From positions 217,996-281,995 of the forward strand of contig JADKFC010000005.1 of the NCBI GenBank assembly GCA_016717655.1: a stretch of DNA of 64,000 bases, given 5' to 3'. The position numbers and the translations under genes are program-made. Positions 36,604-45,611 of the stretch are shown here, one piece after another (position 1 is the first letter of the stretch; the number at the start of each line of letters is the position of its first letter). The notes beneath the pieces were generated by a model that saw only the letters and a program-made list of their open reading frames with translations, ran no database searches and had not been told where the DNA came from. The DNA is from Saprospiraceae bacterium (GTDB lineage Bacteria; Bacteroidota; Bacteroidia; Chitinophagales; Saprospiraceae).

Positions 36604-37804
36604 ATGTACCACTGGTTTGTTTGCTGCCTTTTGATTGTTGTATGCTCATGCAGTACAAAACATCCTCGTTTTAAACAAGCCGACAGACTTGCTCACCAAT
36701 TCATCATTGCCGACGGTCATGTGGACCTGCCTTTTCGTTTAAAAGTAAAAAACTTCCGCTTTGAAAAGGAATATTTGGGCATACCCCTGAATTCTGATCA
36801 GGGAGATTTTGATTATCGCCGAGCCAAAAAAGGAGGCCTTTCTGCACCATTTATGTCCATTTTTATTCCCTCCAGCTACAACCAGCAGGGTGGAAAAATT
36901 TTGGCAGATTCTCTGATTGATATGATTGAAGGCATAGCCCATGCTCATCCCCAATATTTTGAAGTGGCCAAAAAGCCGGAAGATGTAGTCCTGGCATTCA
37001 ATCAGGGAAAAATAGCCCTGCCTATGGGAATGGAAAATGGGTCGCCGATCGGTCAATTAACGGACCTTTCCTATTTTAAATCAAGGGGCATTAGTTACAT
37101 TACCCTCACCCACGCCAAAAGCAATGCCATTTGCGATTCTTCTTACGACACGCTGAGACCCTGGAATGGACTCAGTCCCTTTGGCTATGAGGTAGTAAAA
37201 AAAATGAATGAAACCGGCATCATGATTGATGTTTCACATATCTCAGATTCCAGTTTCTGGGATGTGATGAAGGCCACTCAAATGCCCGTTATTGCCTCTC
37301 ACAGTTCTGCCAGAAAATTTACTCCCGGTTTTGAAAGAAACATGTCAGACACCCTGATTGCCGCAATCAAAGGAAATGGTGGTGTCATTATGGTCAATTT
37401 TGGATCTGACTTTTGTGGATGGCGGGGTTACTAAAACCAATAAAAACAATGAAACCATCATCAACAGTGTTTTAAAAAGAAAAGGGTGGGATCCGGAATC
37501 TGCTGAAGCAAAACAATGGGTAGATTTATTCCGCAAACAAAACCCCCGAATTTATGCAGATGTCGAAAAAGTTGCAGACCATATCGATCACATTGTATCT
37601 TTGGCAGGAATAGACCATGTGGGACTTGGCTCAGATTTTGACGGGGTAGGTGATAGCTTGCCAAATGGCCTTAAGGATGTTGCCGATTATCCCAATTTGA
37701 TTGCCAGCCTCCTGCATAGGGGATATTCAGAAAATGACATTGAAAAAATCTGTTATAAAAACCTTTTCAGGGTTTGGCAACAGGTAACAGAATATGGTAA
37801 ATAA
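36604..37804 (+). CDS. Membrane dipeptidase (family M19), split by a frameshift near 37410-37418
   Basis: The frame from 36604 runs to 37434; the protein leaves it at about 37415 and continues to 37804. Joined length about 399 aa. A lipoprotein signal ends IVVCSC. Zinc-site motifs: IIADGHVDLPFR (HxD), GMENGSPIG (bridging Glu), ISYITLTHAKSN, IDVSHISDSSFWDV, VIASHSSARKFTPG and, in the second part, HVGLGSDFDGVGD. It cleaves dipeptides at the cell envelope. The break is in a T run: GACTTTTGTGG with one T removed gives SDFVDGGVTK. All metal ligands survive, so a consensus error is likely. The end overlaps or abuts the first PH-domain gene. Confidence 0.9.
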
Positions 37805-37805
37805 T

Positions 37806-38372
37806 ATGGAAAACCAAGAACCAATAGCGGAGGAAGCCACCTTTCACAATGATCAGGTGCAAAGCCTGAATTTGCCGAAGATGGAAGATGTGGTGTATGA
37901 ACCTCTGCAGCCTTCTCACATGTATGTCAACCTTATTGTAGTGGGCATCATCTTTTTATTCGTCCTGGCAGGGGTCACGGTCTTGTCTTTTATGGTTGAA
38001 GAAGTCAAACCTTATTTTTTAATTGCCCTGGTAGTCGTTTTGGCCCTCTTTGGCTTTCTTACCTTGGCAGAAATTAAAGCCTTTAAGTTTCGGGGTTATG
38101 CCCTGAGGTCGCACGACATTTTATACAGGGATGGCTGGCTTTGGAAATCCTGGATGGTCATTCCTTTTACACGGATTCAGCACCTTGAGATCAATCAGGG
38201 GCCCATAGACAGAATCTTTGATCTGGCCAGCCTACAATTATTTACCGCCGGTGGTTCTTCGTCTGACATTGACATAGATGGACTTACCCCAGGTCAGGCA
38301 GCCGACATCAAGTCATTCATCATGTCCAAAAACGCAGAGATAAATGAAGGCGATGTCGACACCACACTTTGA
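37806..38372 (+). CDS. PH-domain membrane protein (YdbS-like)
   Basis: 188 aa from ATG 37806; an ATG at 37794 overlapping the dipeptidase stop is also possible. Two membrane helices (about 45-65 and 75-95) precede a bacterial PH (bPH_2) domain with YALRSHDILYRDGWLWKSWM and IPFTRIQHLEINQGPIDRIF, the typical YdbS pattern. The end overlaps the next PH gene. The YdbS/YdbT pair is widespread; its job is unknown, perhaps in membrane or envelope upkeep. Confidence 0.88.
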   Translation: MENQEPIAEEATFHNDQVQSLNLPKMEDVVYEPLQPSHMYVNLIVVGIIFLFVLAGVTVLSFMVEEVKPYFLIALVVVLALFGFLTLAEIKAFKFRGYALRSHDILYRDGWLWKSWMVIPFTRIQHLEINQGPIDRIFDLASLQLFTAGGSSSDIDIDGLTPGQAADIKSFIMSKNAEINEGDVDTTL

Positions 38373-39828
38373 CTTTGACTCACCTCAGCGTCAATCCACG
38401 ATTGCCATTTTATTGGTAATCCTCAAGACGCTCAAGGTCTTGTTCAGGCAGATTGCCCTTCCTTTTTTTGTCTTTGTAGTGATGGGTAAAAAGGGAAGCG
38501 ACTACGGCACTTATTTTGTTGTTTTTATCTGTTCCATTTCATTTATTTCAATGGTTTATTCCATTATAAACCACTTTCGAAGCTTCTATTACATCGCCAA
38601 TAATGAGCTCGTGGTTCATTCCGGCATCCTGGGTAAGAAAAAACTATCTATTCCCATCGAACGCATTCAGACCATCAATTTTGAAGAAAACCTGATCCAT
38701 AAGTTATTCCATGTCAAACGATTGAAAATTGATACCGCTGGTTCGGGTGAAAAAGAGTTGGAACTAGCGGCCATTGACAACCCGAAGGCAGAGGCTTTGA
38801 GGAATATTTTATTGGGCAACAAAGAACATTCAATGGTTTTTGATACTCAAATGCCTAAGCGTGAAGAGGTTATTTTCAGCCTTGATATTCCTGATTTAAT
38901 CAAAGCGGGTTTAATGGAAAATCACCTCAGATCAGGGGGCTTGATCCTGGTTTTTATGTGGTGGATATACGCCAATTTGCAGGAAGTAGGCATCAATGCA
39001 GAAGATTATATTGAAGAAGTAGAAAAACCTGCTTTTAGTATCAACCTGTTTTTATTGGGCATTGGTTTTTTTATCCTGGTCTCTTTGATCATTTCGCTCT
39101 TCAGAACAGTATTTAAATATTACAACCTCCATTTGTCAAGGTCAGGCAATGGTTTTAAAATCAGTCAGGGTCTTCTAAACTCCAAAACCATTTCTGCCCT
39201 TGATCACAAAATTCAAACCGTATCCTGGTCTGACAACTTGTTGAAAAAATTGATGGGCATTCACGATCTTAAGTTGAAACAAGCATCCAGTAAGACCGTA
39301 GAAAGCAAGGAATCTATAATTGTTCCCGGGTGCAGCTACCGCCATATCATGCAAATTTGTCAATATGTTTTCCCTTCATGGTCGCCTAACCTGTTTACAT
39401 TTTCGAAAGTTGACAAATCCTATTTGTACCGCAGTTATTATTTTTCAATCATCCTTGGGCTGCTCGCAATCGGTATTTCGTACATTTTTAAGAATAATAC
39501 TGCCATTTACGGCATTGTGGTTCTGGTTGCTTTTTTAATGGTCATGAGTTATTTGGGTTATAAAAAATTGGCCTACGGATACAATCGGGAGTGGATTCAT
39601 CTGAAAGGTGGAGCCTTTGGAGACAAGCATGTAGTATCTCCCATTTTCAAAACCCAAAGTTTGAAAATTTCACAAAATCCGTTTCAAAGGAGAAAAAATC
39701 TGGTGAACCTCACCCTCTTCAATGCGTCGGGCAGTGAAAGCATTCCCTTTATTCCCAGAGAAACCGCTCTAATTATGTCGAACTACGTCCTATTTAAAAT
39801 TGAAATTGACAAAAGACACTGGATGTAG
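38353..39828 (+). CDS. PH-domain membrane protein (YdbT-like)
   Basis: 491 aa from ATG 38353 with GAAGGCG just upstream; ATG 38344 is an alternative. Several membrane helices (near 20-75, 195-215, 230-260, 355-395) alternate with bPH_2 domains: NNELVVHSGILGKKKLSIPI then ERIQTINFEENLIHKLF; a second with SALDHKIQTVSWSDNLLKKL; a third near KTQSLKISQNPFQRRKNLVN. This matches YdbT. It overlaps ydbS-like by 20 bp. Confidence 0.88.
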   Translation: MSTPHFDFDSPQRQSTIAILLVILKTLKVLFRQIALPFFVFVVMGKKGSDYGTYFVVFICSISFISMVYSIINHFRSFYYIANNELVVHSGILGKKKLSIPIERIQTINFEENLIHKLFHVKRLKIDTAGSGEKELELAAIDNPKAEALRNILLGNKEHSMVFDTQMPKREEVIFSLDIPDLIKAGLMENHLRSGGLILVFMWWIYANLQEVGINAEDYIEEVEKPAFSINLFLLGIGFFILVSLIISLFRTVFKYYNLHLSRSGNGFKISQGLLNSKTISALDHKIQTVSWSDNLLKKLMGIHDLKLKQASSKTVESKESIIVPGCSYRHIMQICQYVFPSWSPNLFTFSKVDKSYLYRSYYFSIILGLLAIGISYIFKNNTAIYGIVVLVAFLMVMSYLGYKKLAYGYNREWIHLKGGAFGDKHVVSPIFKTQSLKISQNPFQRRKNLVNLTLFNASGSESIPFIPRETALIMSNYVLFKIEIDKRHWM

Positions 39829-39830
39829 TC

Positions 39831-39858
39831 TTTGTTTTTAGGGTTTTTTTTACTTTTG
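39831..39858 (+). promoter_or_regulatory. Probable promoter of prs
   Basis: TTTG at 39831-39834 and TActTTTG at 39851-39858, 16 bp apart. The prs ATG at 39883 follows by 24 bp, which also supports that start over the upstream TTG at 39832. Confidence 0.5.
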
Positions 39859-39882
39859 AGGGCAAATAGAACCTATCCTCCT

Positions 39883-40815
39883 ATGCCTGACATAAAACTT
39901 CTTTCCGGATCCAAGTCAAAATACCTGGCGGAAAAAATTTCTGATTATTATGGTTATCCCCTCAGTGATTGCGACATCCGTACATTTAGCGATGGAGAAA
40001 TGCGCATTGAAATCAATGAATCGGTAAGAGGCGCTTACCTGTTTTTTATTTCTTCCACTTTTGGCCCTTCTGACAATATTCTGGAGCTTTTGTTGATGAT
40101 CGATGCAGCCAAAAGAGCCAGTGCAGGATATATAACCGCCGTGATCCCCTATTTTGGTTATGCCAGACAAGACAGAAAGGATAAGCCCAGGGTGCCCATT
40201 TCTTCTAAACTCATAGCCAACTTATTAGAAGCAGCCGGTGCCGACAGAATCATGACCATGGATCTTCACGCCGACCAAATCCAGGGCTTTTTCGACATCC
40301 CTGTGGATCACCTCAAAAGTGAGGCCATCTTTATGCCTTACCTGCAGCAGCAAGACTTGACCAATGTCATTTTTGCCTCACCAGATGTAGGGGGTGTGAA
40401 AAGAGCCCGCGCTTATGCCAAGTTTTTTGGCAAAGACCTGGTGATTTGTGACAAAGAAAGAAGAAAGGCCAACGAAGTTTCTGCCATAACCGTTATTGGT
40501 GATGTAAAAGGAGCGGATGTGATTATGATCGATGACCTTGTAGATACAGCAGGCACCATGTGTAAGGCGGCCGATGCCCTTATAGAAAAAGGGGCCAACA
40601 GTGTCAGGGCCTTTTGTACCCACCCTGTATTGTCCGGCAATGCCTATGAGAACATCAACAACTCTAAGATGACTGAAATAATAACCACGGATACCATTCC
40701 GTTAAAACAGCATTCTGATAAAATTAAAGTGCTTTCCTGTGCACAACTATTTGCCAAAGCCATTAGAAACACCCACGAATACAGGTCAATTGCAGCCCTG
40801 TTTTTTGACAAATAA
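39883..40815 (+). CDS. prs: Ribose-phosphate pyrophosphokinase
   Basis: 310 aa from ATG 39883 (MPDIKLLSGSKSKYLAEKI), the usual size. Motifs: FSDGEMRIEINESVRG, IPYFGYARQDRKDKPR, the PRPP-synthase signature DLHADQIQGFFDIPVDHL and the PRPP-binding loop VIMIDDLVDTAGTM. It makes PRPP from ribose-5-phosphate and ATP for nucleotides, His and Trp. It is followed by a lipoprotein gene in the same direction (16-bp gap). Confidence 0.95.
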   Translation: MPDIKLLSGSKSKYLAEKISDYYGYPLSDCDIRTFSDGEMRIEINESVRGAYLFFISSTFGPSDNILELLLMIDAAKRASAGYITAVIPYFGYARQDRKDKPRVPISSKLIANLLEAAGADRIMTMDLHADQIQGFFDIPVDHLKSEAIFMPYLQQQDLTNVIFASPDVGGVKRARAYAKFFGKDLVICDKERRKANEVSAITVIGDVKGADVIMIDDLVDTAGTMCKAADALIEKGANSVRAFCTHPVLSGNAYENINNSKMTEIITTDTIPLKQHSDKIKVLSCAQLFAKAIRNTHEYRSIAALFFDK

Positions 40816-40831
40816 TCAAACCTTATTACAT

Positions 40832-41521
40832 ATGAAATTTTTTAAATATTTATTTGCTGCTTTATATATTGTTGTCGTTTCTTCGTGCGCAAGTTTGACC
40901 GGTTACCAGGATGGCCGCTCACTGGGCGAAGAAGCTTTTGAAATGACGGGTTCACTCAACCTGTCACAATCACCTGATTTTTTCTTTGACGACGAAGAGG
41001 TCTTGGATAATTTTTTCTTCCCCAACATCGAAATTGCGGGTAAATACGGAGCCACCGATAAGCTGGATGTGGGCGTAAAACTAAATACCAACCTCAATTT
41101 TTCTCTGACTTCCAAGTACCAGCTTTTGGGAGATCGCCAATCGCAAACAGCCCTCGGCATTGGTGCAGATATTGGTACTTTTGGACTGATAAGCAGCTTG
41201 TGGAATGCCCAGGTACCCTTGTATTTTAGTGTCCACCCCAGTGAAAAATTTACCTGGTACCTGACACCCAGATACATTTTCCAGTTTGCCGCTGGTGACC
41301 TTTCTACCACCATTCATTACTATGGGGGTAATACAGGTGTTTTGTTCGGCAGAAAAAACAAGTTTGGCTTTGACCTTGGCTACTACCAACTTTCCAATTT
41401 TTCATCCAGTGCGGTTGACCTGATTACTATCGGAATTGGCGGCAGATTTGTTTTTGGTGGCAAAGAAGAGGAAACAATGGAAGATGACTCTATGAAAAAG
41501 AAGCCCAGGAGAAGAAAGTAA
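40832..41521 (+). CDS. Outer-membrane lipoprotein with beta-barrel-like sequence
   Basis: 229 aa from ATG 40832; the open frame reaching back to 40739 lies inside prs and is not used. The lipoprotein signal ends VVVSSC (Cys20). The mature part has an acidic stretch FFFDDEEVLDNFFFP and alternating amphipathic strands (DKLDVGVKLNTNLNFSL, RYIFQFAAGDLSTTIHYYGG, IGIGGRFVFGG). The C-terminal tail is acidic, then basic (KKKPRRRK). Family unknown to me. Confidence 0.75.
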   Translation: MKFFKYLFAALYIVVVSSCASLTGYQDGRSLGEEAFEMTGSLNLSQSPDFFFDDEEVLDNFFFPNIEIAGKYGATDKLDVGVKLNTNLNFSLTSKYQLLGDRQSQTALGIGADIGTFGLISSLWNAQVPLYFSVHPSEKFTWYLTPRYIFQFAAGDLSTTIHYYGGNTGVLFGRKNKFGFDLGYYQLSNFSSSAVDLITIGIGGRFVFGGKEEETMEDDSMKKKPRRRK

Positions 41522-41572
41522 TATTTCTTAAAAACACACTAAATCTGCTTTTTTTACGTTAAACAGTAAAAA

Positions 41573-42085
41573 TTGAGATTGCGCATTTTCCTTTTTTCCA
41601 TTGTCTTTTTATGCACGGGTCTTTCTATACATGGTCAGAGCTACAATACCGCATTTGGCTTTCGTTTAGGCGAAGAGTTGGGATTTTCATTGGTACAAAG
41701 AGTGGCCAACCACACTACGCTCGACCTTTCTGCCAGCGATGGCTTGTTTGCAGGTCATAAATACGTATCGCTCCAGGCCAGAAGTCATTATGGCATCATT
41801 TCCAGAAGGTTTAACTTTTTCCTGGGTGGTGGTGGTTTTGTGAGATCCAATGAAGTGGCAAAAGATGATTATCCGGCACCTGCCAGACTGAGTGGTGTGT
41901 CCGGTGTAATGGGTGCAGAGCTAACCCTTGGCCGCATCAGTGTATCGGTTGATTACATTCCTCAGTATGTGATGAGTAAAACGTATACAGGCCAGAAATT
42001 AACGGCTGATTCAGCCATTTCACTCAAGTATGTGCTTTGGAAAAGAAAGTCGCAGGTAAAAAAGTTTTTCGAAAAAATCTTTTAG
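41573..42085 (+). CDS. Small outer-membrane beta-barrel protein
   Basis: 170 aa from TTG 41573; no ATG gives the signal peptide (RLRIFLFSIVFLCTGLSIHG). The mature part is Gly-rich with alternating strands (FFLGGGGFVRS, GVSGVMGAELTLGRISVSVD, AISLKYVLWK). It shares its strand pattern with the protein at 18242-18736. The last four bases overlap the convergent cinA gene. Function unknown. Confidence 0.75.
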   Translation: MRLRIFLFSIVFLCTGLSIHGQSYNTAFGFRLGEELGFSLVQRVANHTTLDLSASDGLFAGHKYVSLQARSHYGIISRRFNFFLGGGGFVRSNEVAKDDYPAPARLSGVSGVMGAELTLGRISVSVDYIPQYVMSKTYTGQKLTADSAISLKYVLWKRKSQVKKFFEKIF

Positions 42086-43329
42086 GCGTAGTTTTTTAAG
42101 ACAAACCTTCGGATCATATTCATTGCTACTACGGCAGCATATTCTATGTTTTTACTCCTGTCTTTACTGGCCTTAATCAATCTTGACACCTTTTGATCGG
42201 CATTGCCTACGGCTATCCAAATGGTACCCACCGGTTTTTCCAGTGTACCACCTCCCGGGCCTGCTATTCCGGATATAGCCACACCCACATCACAACCCGT
42301 ATTTTGGAGCAAGCCCGTTACCATGGCCTCAACAACCTCCTGACTAACCGCACCATGGTTGACAAAAAGTTCTTCGGCAACTCCCAACCACTTGGTTTTG
42401 CACTCATTGCTGTAGGGTATATATCCTCCTTTAAAATAAGATGAACTGCCGGCCACCGAAGTGAGGCGGTGAGACAGATAGCCTCCTGTACAACTCTCTG
42501 CTGTACCCAGCCACAAACCTTTTGCACTCAACAACGCTAAGAGATGGGCTTCGAGACTGAGGTCGTTAATTCCATAAGCAAGATCTCCCAGTTCCTGGAC
42601 CATGATTGCAGTATAATGCTTGAGGGTCTCTTCCAACTGCTGTTTATCTGTATGTTTACCCGTCAATCTCAGGCGCACTGAGCCCAGAGATGGCAGGTAG
42701 GCAAGCTTAATGTAGTCGGGCATATCTGTTAGGAGAGGTTCTATTTTATCCGCGATTACGGTTTCTCCCTCTCCTACTGTCATTATGGTGCTGTGTTGGA
42801 TGAACAATTCGCTTTTGCGCTCATTCAACCTGGGCAACAACTCTTCTGTAAAGATGGCCTTCATTTCATAAGGCACACCCGGCATGGAAACCAACATGCC
42901 CCGCTCATCTTCTATGAGCATACCAGGAGCGGTGCCCATGCTGTTGTGAAGCAAAATGGCATTGTCTGGCATGTAACATTGTTGTTCATGTGCGGTGGTA
43001 AATCCCCTACCAAATTTTGCATAAATAGCGGTGATATGGTCACGGGTTGTTGCTGAAAAAGTAAGGCCAACATCATACAGTTTACAGATAGCCGACTTGG
43101 TAATGTCGTCTTTAGTAGGCCCAAGCCCGCCAGTTACCAATACCAGGTCTGAATGATGCAACGCTTGCTGTAAGACTGTTACCATTTGATCCAACTCATC
43201 ACTCACTGATCGCATTTCTATTACATCGATGCCCAATAAATTGAGTTGGGCTGCCATCCAGGAAGAGTTGGTATCCACAATTTGCCCGATCAGAATTTCA
43301 TCTCCGATGGTTATTATACTACATTTCAT
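42082..43329 (-). CDS. cinA: CinA-family nicotinamide-nucleotide amidohydrolase
   Basis: 415 aa. The N-terminal molybdopterin-binding-like (MoCF/COG1058) domain (about 1-170) has IGDEILIGQIVDTNSSWMAA and LVTGGLGPTKDDITK. The C-terminal PncC-type amidase domain (about 260-410) has GTAESCTGGYLSHRLTSVAG and ISGIAGPGGGTLEKPVGTIW. The enzyme recycles NMN formed by DNA ligase; the N-terminal domain can act as ADP-ribose pyrophosphatase. It is third in the mreB-ddpX-cinA unit, with 6 bp to the gene upstream. Confidence 0.94.
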   Translation of the reverse strand: MKCSIITIGDEILIGQIVDTNSSWMAAQLNLLGIDVIEMRSVSDELDQMVTVLQQALHHSDLVLVTGGLGPTKDDITKSAICKLYDVGLTFSATTRDHITAIYAKFGRGFTTAHEQQCYMPDNAILLHNSMGTAPGMLIEDERGMLVSMPGVPYEMKAIFTEELLPRLNERKSELFIQHSTIMTVGEGETVIADKIEPLLTDMPDYIKLAYLPSLGSVRLRLTGKHTDKQQLEETLKHYTAIMVQELGDLAYGINDLSLEAHLLALLSAKGLWLGTAESCTGGYLSHRLTSVAGSSSYFKGGYIPYSNECKTKWLGVAEELFVNHGAVSQEVVEAMVTGLLQNTGCDVGVAISGIAGPGGGTLEKPVGTIWIAVGNADQKVSRLIKASKDRSKNIEYAAVVAMNMIRRFVLKNYA

Positions 43330-43335
43330 GTGTTC

Positions 43336-44088
43336 TTATTCTTTACAAGGCCATTCCCAATCTGATAGGGGAGCCGAATCATTGATGGAAAAATGCCACC
43401 ACTCTGTCCTTATACCAGAAAAGCCCTGTGCGATCATTGCTTGTTTCAACAGCCTTCTGTTTTCCAGCACAGCTGCCGGCAGATTGGTGTTGTCTGTATG
43501 GGCTTCTTTACCAAAGAAATCATAGGGTGTGCCCATGTTGAGTTCTTTACCATTTAAATCTACAAGGGTAAGATCAACCGCAAGTCCACGGTTGTGCATT
43601 GAGCCTTTGGCAGGAGGGGTAACGTAATCAGGATTGGGTACTACATCCCACAGTCTTTGCTGCGCGGGTCTGGGCCGGTAGCAATCAAACATTTTTAAGC
43701 CTTTCTTGTGTTCGTTTTTTAACCATTGGTGGGCTGCTTCAATTTTTTTGGCAACCCCTGGTCTAAGGTAGCACCGGCCACAAGGATAAATCACCTTTTT
43801 GGTAAAATTATCTTTGGTAGCGTATTTGATGTCGAGTAAGATGCCTTGCTCTGAGGTGATTTCTCTAAAGTCTTCTGCATTGACAGCAGCCTTCTCCTTC
43901 ACTTCTGCAGGTGGAACATCCGGTTTTTTTTCATCGTTTACTGGTCCTTCTTCCGCCTTTGGATCTGCCTTTTTAGCGTTTGATTTTTTATCAGGAGAGA
44001 TTTCAATGCCCGTGTTCACCGTATCTTTCTGCTGATCACAGGAAGTAATCACAAAAAGAAGAACCATCAAAAGGCAAAACTGCCTCAT
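43336..44088 (-). CDS. D-Ala-D-Ala dipeptidase-like lipoprotein (VanX/DdpX, M15D)
   Basis: 250 aa from ATG 44088, one base past the mreB stop. The lipoprotein signal ends FVITSC (Cys17). A linker rich in Lys, Pro, Ala and Glu (about 20-65) tethers the catalytic domain. Motifs: DIKYATKDNFTKKVIYPCGR, FDCYRPRPAQQRLWDV (Arg of the family), SMHNRGLAVDLTLVD (His and Asp zinc ligands) and EWWHFSI (Glu base and His ligand). It would cut D-Ala-D-Ala in the envelope for recycling; vancomycin resistance need not be inferred. Its tight link to mreB ties it to wall synthesis. Confidence 0.9.
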   Translation of the reverse strand: MRQFCLLMVLLFVITSCDQQKDTVNTGIEISPDKKSNAKKADPKAEEGPVNDEKKPDVPPAEVKEKAAVNAEDFREITSEQGILLDIKYATKDNFTKKVIYPCGRCYLRPGVAKKIEAAHQWLKNEHKKGLKMFDCYRPRPAQQRLWDVVPNPDYVTPPAKGSMHNRGLAVDLTLVDLNGKELNMGTPYDFFGKEAHTDNTNLPAAVLENRRLLKQAMIAQGFSGIRTEWWHFSINDSAPLSDWEWPCKE

Positions 44089-44089
44089 T

Positions 44090-45121
44090 TTAAATACTTC
44101 GCCTGTCAATCAGGAAGGAATATCGATGTGAGTTTTTAAGGGCCATGCCGGTGCCCCTTACTACAGCCCTCAATGGGTCTTCAGCAACATGGACCGCAAG
44201 TTTGGTTTTTCCAGAAATTCGTTTTGCCAAGCCACGCAACAATGCTCCACCACCTGTCAGGTAGATGCCTGTCTTGTAAATATCAGAAGCCAATTCAGGT
44301 GGGGTGTCTTCCAATGCTTTGAGTACCGCCTCTTCTATTTTGGTAATGGATTTGTCAAGTGCTTCCGCTACTTCTGAGTGGGTAGTAAATACTTGTTTCG
44401 GAATGCCTGTCAACATGTCTCTGCCGTTTACAGGATATTTGGGCGGAGCATCTGTGAGGTCCTGGATGGCAGAGCCAACATTGATTTTTATTTGTTCTGC
44501 TGTACGTTCACCAATCAAAAGGTTGTGTTTCCTTTTCATGTAATCTATGATGTCATTGGTAAACTCGTCACCTGCCACTCTGATTGACTGATCCGTTACA
44601 ATTCCGGATAGGGCAATAACAGCAATTTCTGTTGTACCACCTCCAATGTCAATGATCATGTTTCCGATGGGTTCTTCCACATCCAGACCAATGCCCAGTG
44701 CCGCAGCCATGGGTTCGTGGATCAGATAGGTTTCTTTTGAATCTACGTGGTCAGCCGAATCAAAAACAGCTCTTTTTTCAACCTCTGTAATACCGGATGG
44801 AATACAGATCACCATTTTGAGGTGGGTGAAAAATTTGCGTTTTTCCCCAATCATATTGATCAAGCCCTGAATAAGTGCTTCTGCTGCCTGAAAGTCAGCA
44901 ATCACACCATCTTTAAGGGGTCTGATCGTTTTTATGTTCTCGTGGGTTTTTTCATGCATTTGCATAACCCGGTTACCAACAGCTATCGTTTCATTCGTAA
45001 TTCTGTTGATAGCAACGATAGAAGGTTCGTCTATCACTACCTTATCGTTTTGTATGATCAGGGTGTTGGCGGTGCCTAAATCGACGGCCAGTTCCTGAGT
45101 GAAAAAATTAAAAAACTTCAT
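44090..45121 (-). CDS. mreB: Rod shape-determining protein MreB
   Basis: 343 aa. Actin-fold motifs: phosphate 1 VDLGTANTLI, LIHEPMAAALGIGL, phosphate 2 IDIGGGTTEIAVI and adenosine motif LTGGGALLRGLAKRI. It forms membrane-bound filaments that direct elongation with MreC, MreD, PBP2 and RodA. It is first in a leftward operon with ddpX and cinA, not with mreCD. A -7 box lies about 55 bp upstream. Confidence 0.96.
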   Translation of the reverse strand: MKFFNFFTQELAVDLGTANTLIIQNDKVVIDEPSIVAINRITNETIAVGNRVMQMHEKTHENIKTIRPLKDGVIADFQAAEALIQGLINMIGEKRKFFTHLKMVICIPSGITEVEKRAVFDSADHVDSKETYLIHEPMAAALGIGLDVEEPIGNMIIDIGGGTTEIAVIALSGIVTDQSIRVAGDEFTNDIIDYMKRKHNLLIGERTAEQIKINVGSAIQDLTDAPPKYPVNGRDMLTGIPKQVFTTHSEVAEALDKSITKIEEAVLKALEDTPPELASDIYKTGIYLTGGGALLRGLAKRISGKTKLAVHVAEDPLRAVVRGTGMALKNSHRYSFLIDRRSI

Positions 45122-45175
45122 TATAAGCTGTTAATATGTTATCCTGTTAGCGGATATGTCTCACCGGGGGGATGG

Positions 45176-45183
45176 CAAAAATA
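45176..45183 (-). promoter_or_regulatory. Possible -7 element of mreB (TAttTTTG on minus)
   Basis: CAAAAATA on the plus strand is TATTTTTG on minus, 54 bp before the mreB ATG. No -33 element of good spacing was found. Confidence 0.45.
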
Positions 45184-45251
45184 GCAAATTCCTATGATTT
45201 ATTGGTATTATTAGCTTTTTTTATTGGTTAATGTACAAGATCGAACATCTT

Positions 45252-45611
45252 TTACTTTTCCTTTTCGAAAACAGCCTCAAAATACCTCAAAATTTTGCCC
45301 ATCAATACCCTTTCCTGTGTTTCAACGCCCTGGTATTCAAAAGCCCTAATCCGATTCCAGTGTGGCCATCCGTCCTGATCTCTTCCCACAAATTCAAAGT
45401 ATCCGTCGGGTTCGAGTAAGGTACAAACCGCCACATGCATGAGATCCTGCTTCTCCTCTTTCGAAAATGTTTTGCCTTCCCACCATCCGAGCTCTTGAAT
45501 TCCTATCAAAAATAAGATCGCCTGAAGGTCAGGTAATTCGCTTCTCCCCATGCTTTGGCCTATCTTATGCCGCAGCTGAAGCCACTCAAAATCTAGTTCC
45601 CAAGTCTCCAT
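45252..45611 (-). CDS. Conserved small cytoplasmic protein, unknown function
   Basis: 119 aa, no signal peptide, acidic. It has LPDLQAILFLIGIQELG, FSKEEKQDLMHVAVCTLLEP and GRDQDGWPHWNRIRAFEYQG. I recall small Bacteroidota proteins of this pattern but no function. It lies upstream of mreB in the same direction, 130 bp apart with a -7 box between, so it is probably transcribed separately. Confidence 0.75.
   Translation of the reverse strand: METWELDFEWLQLRHKIGQSMGRSELPDLQAILFLIGIQELGWWEGKTFSKEEKQDLMHVAVCTLLEPDGYFEFVGRDQDGWPHWNRIRAFEYQGVETQERVLMGKILRYFEAVFEKEK

Noticed and set aside
42793..43056. Plus-strand frames inside cinA and other enzyme genes
   Set aside because: All overlap well-identified enzymes on the opposite strand and show no domain or ribosome-binding site.
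43336..44088. Vancomycin-resistance gene cassette (VanX)
   Set aside because: No vanH, vanA or vanRS partners; the gene sits in an mreB operon and fits a housekeeping D-Ala-D-Ala dipeptidase.
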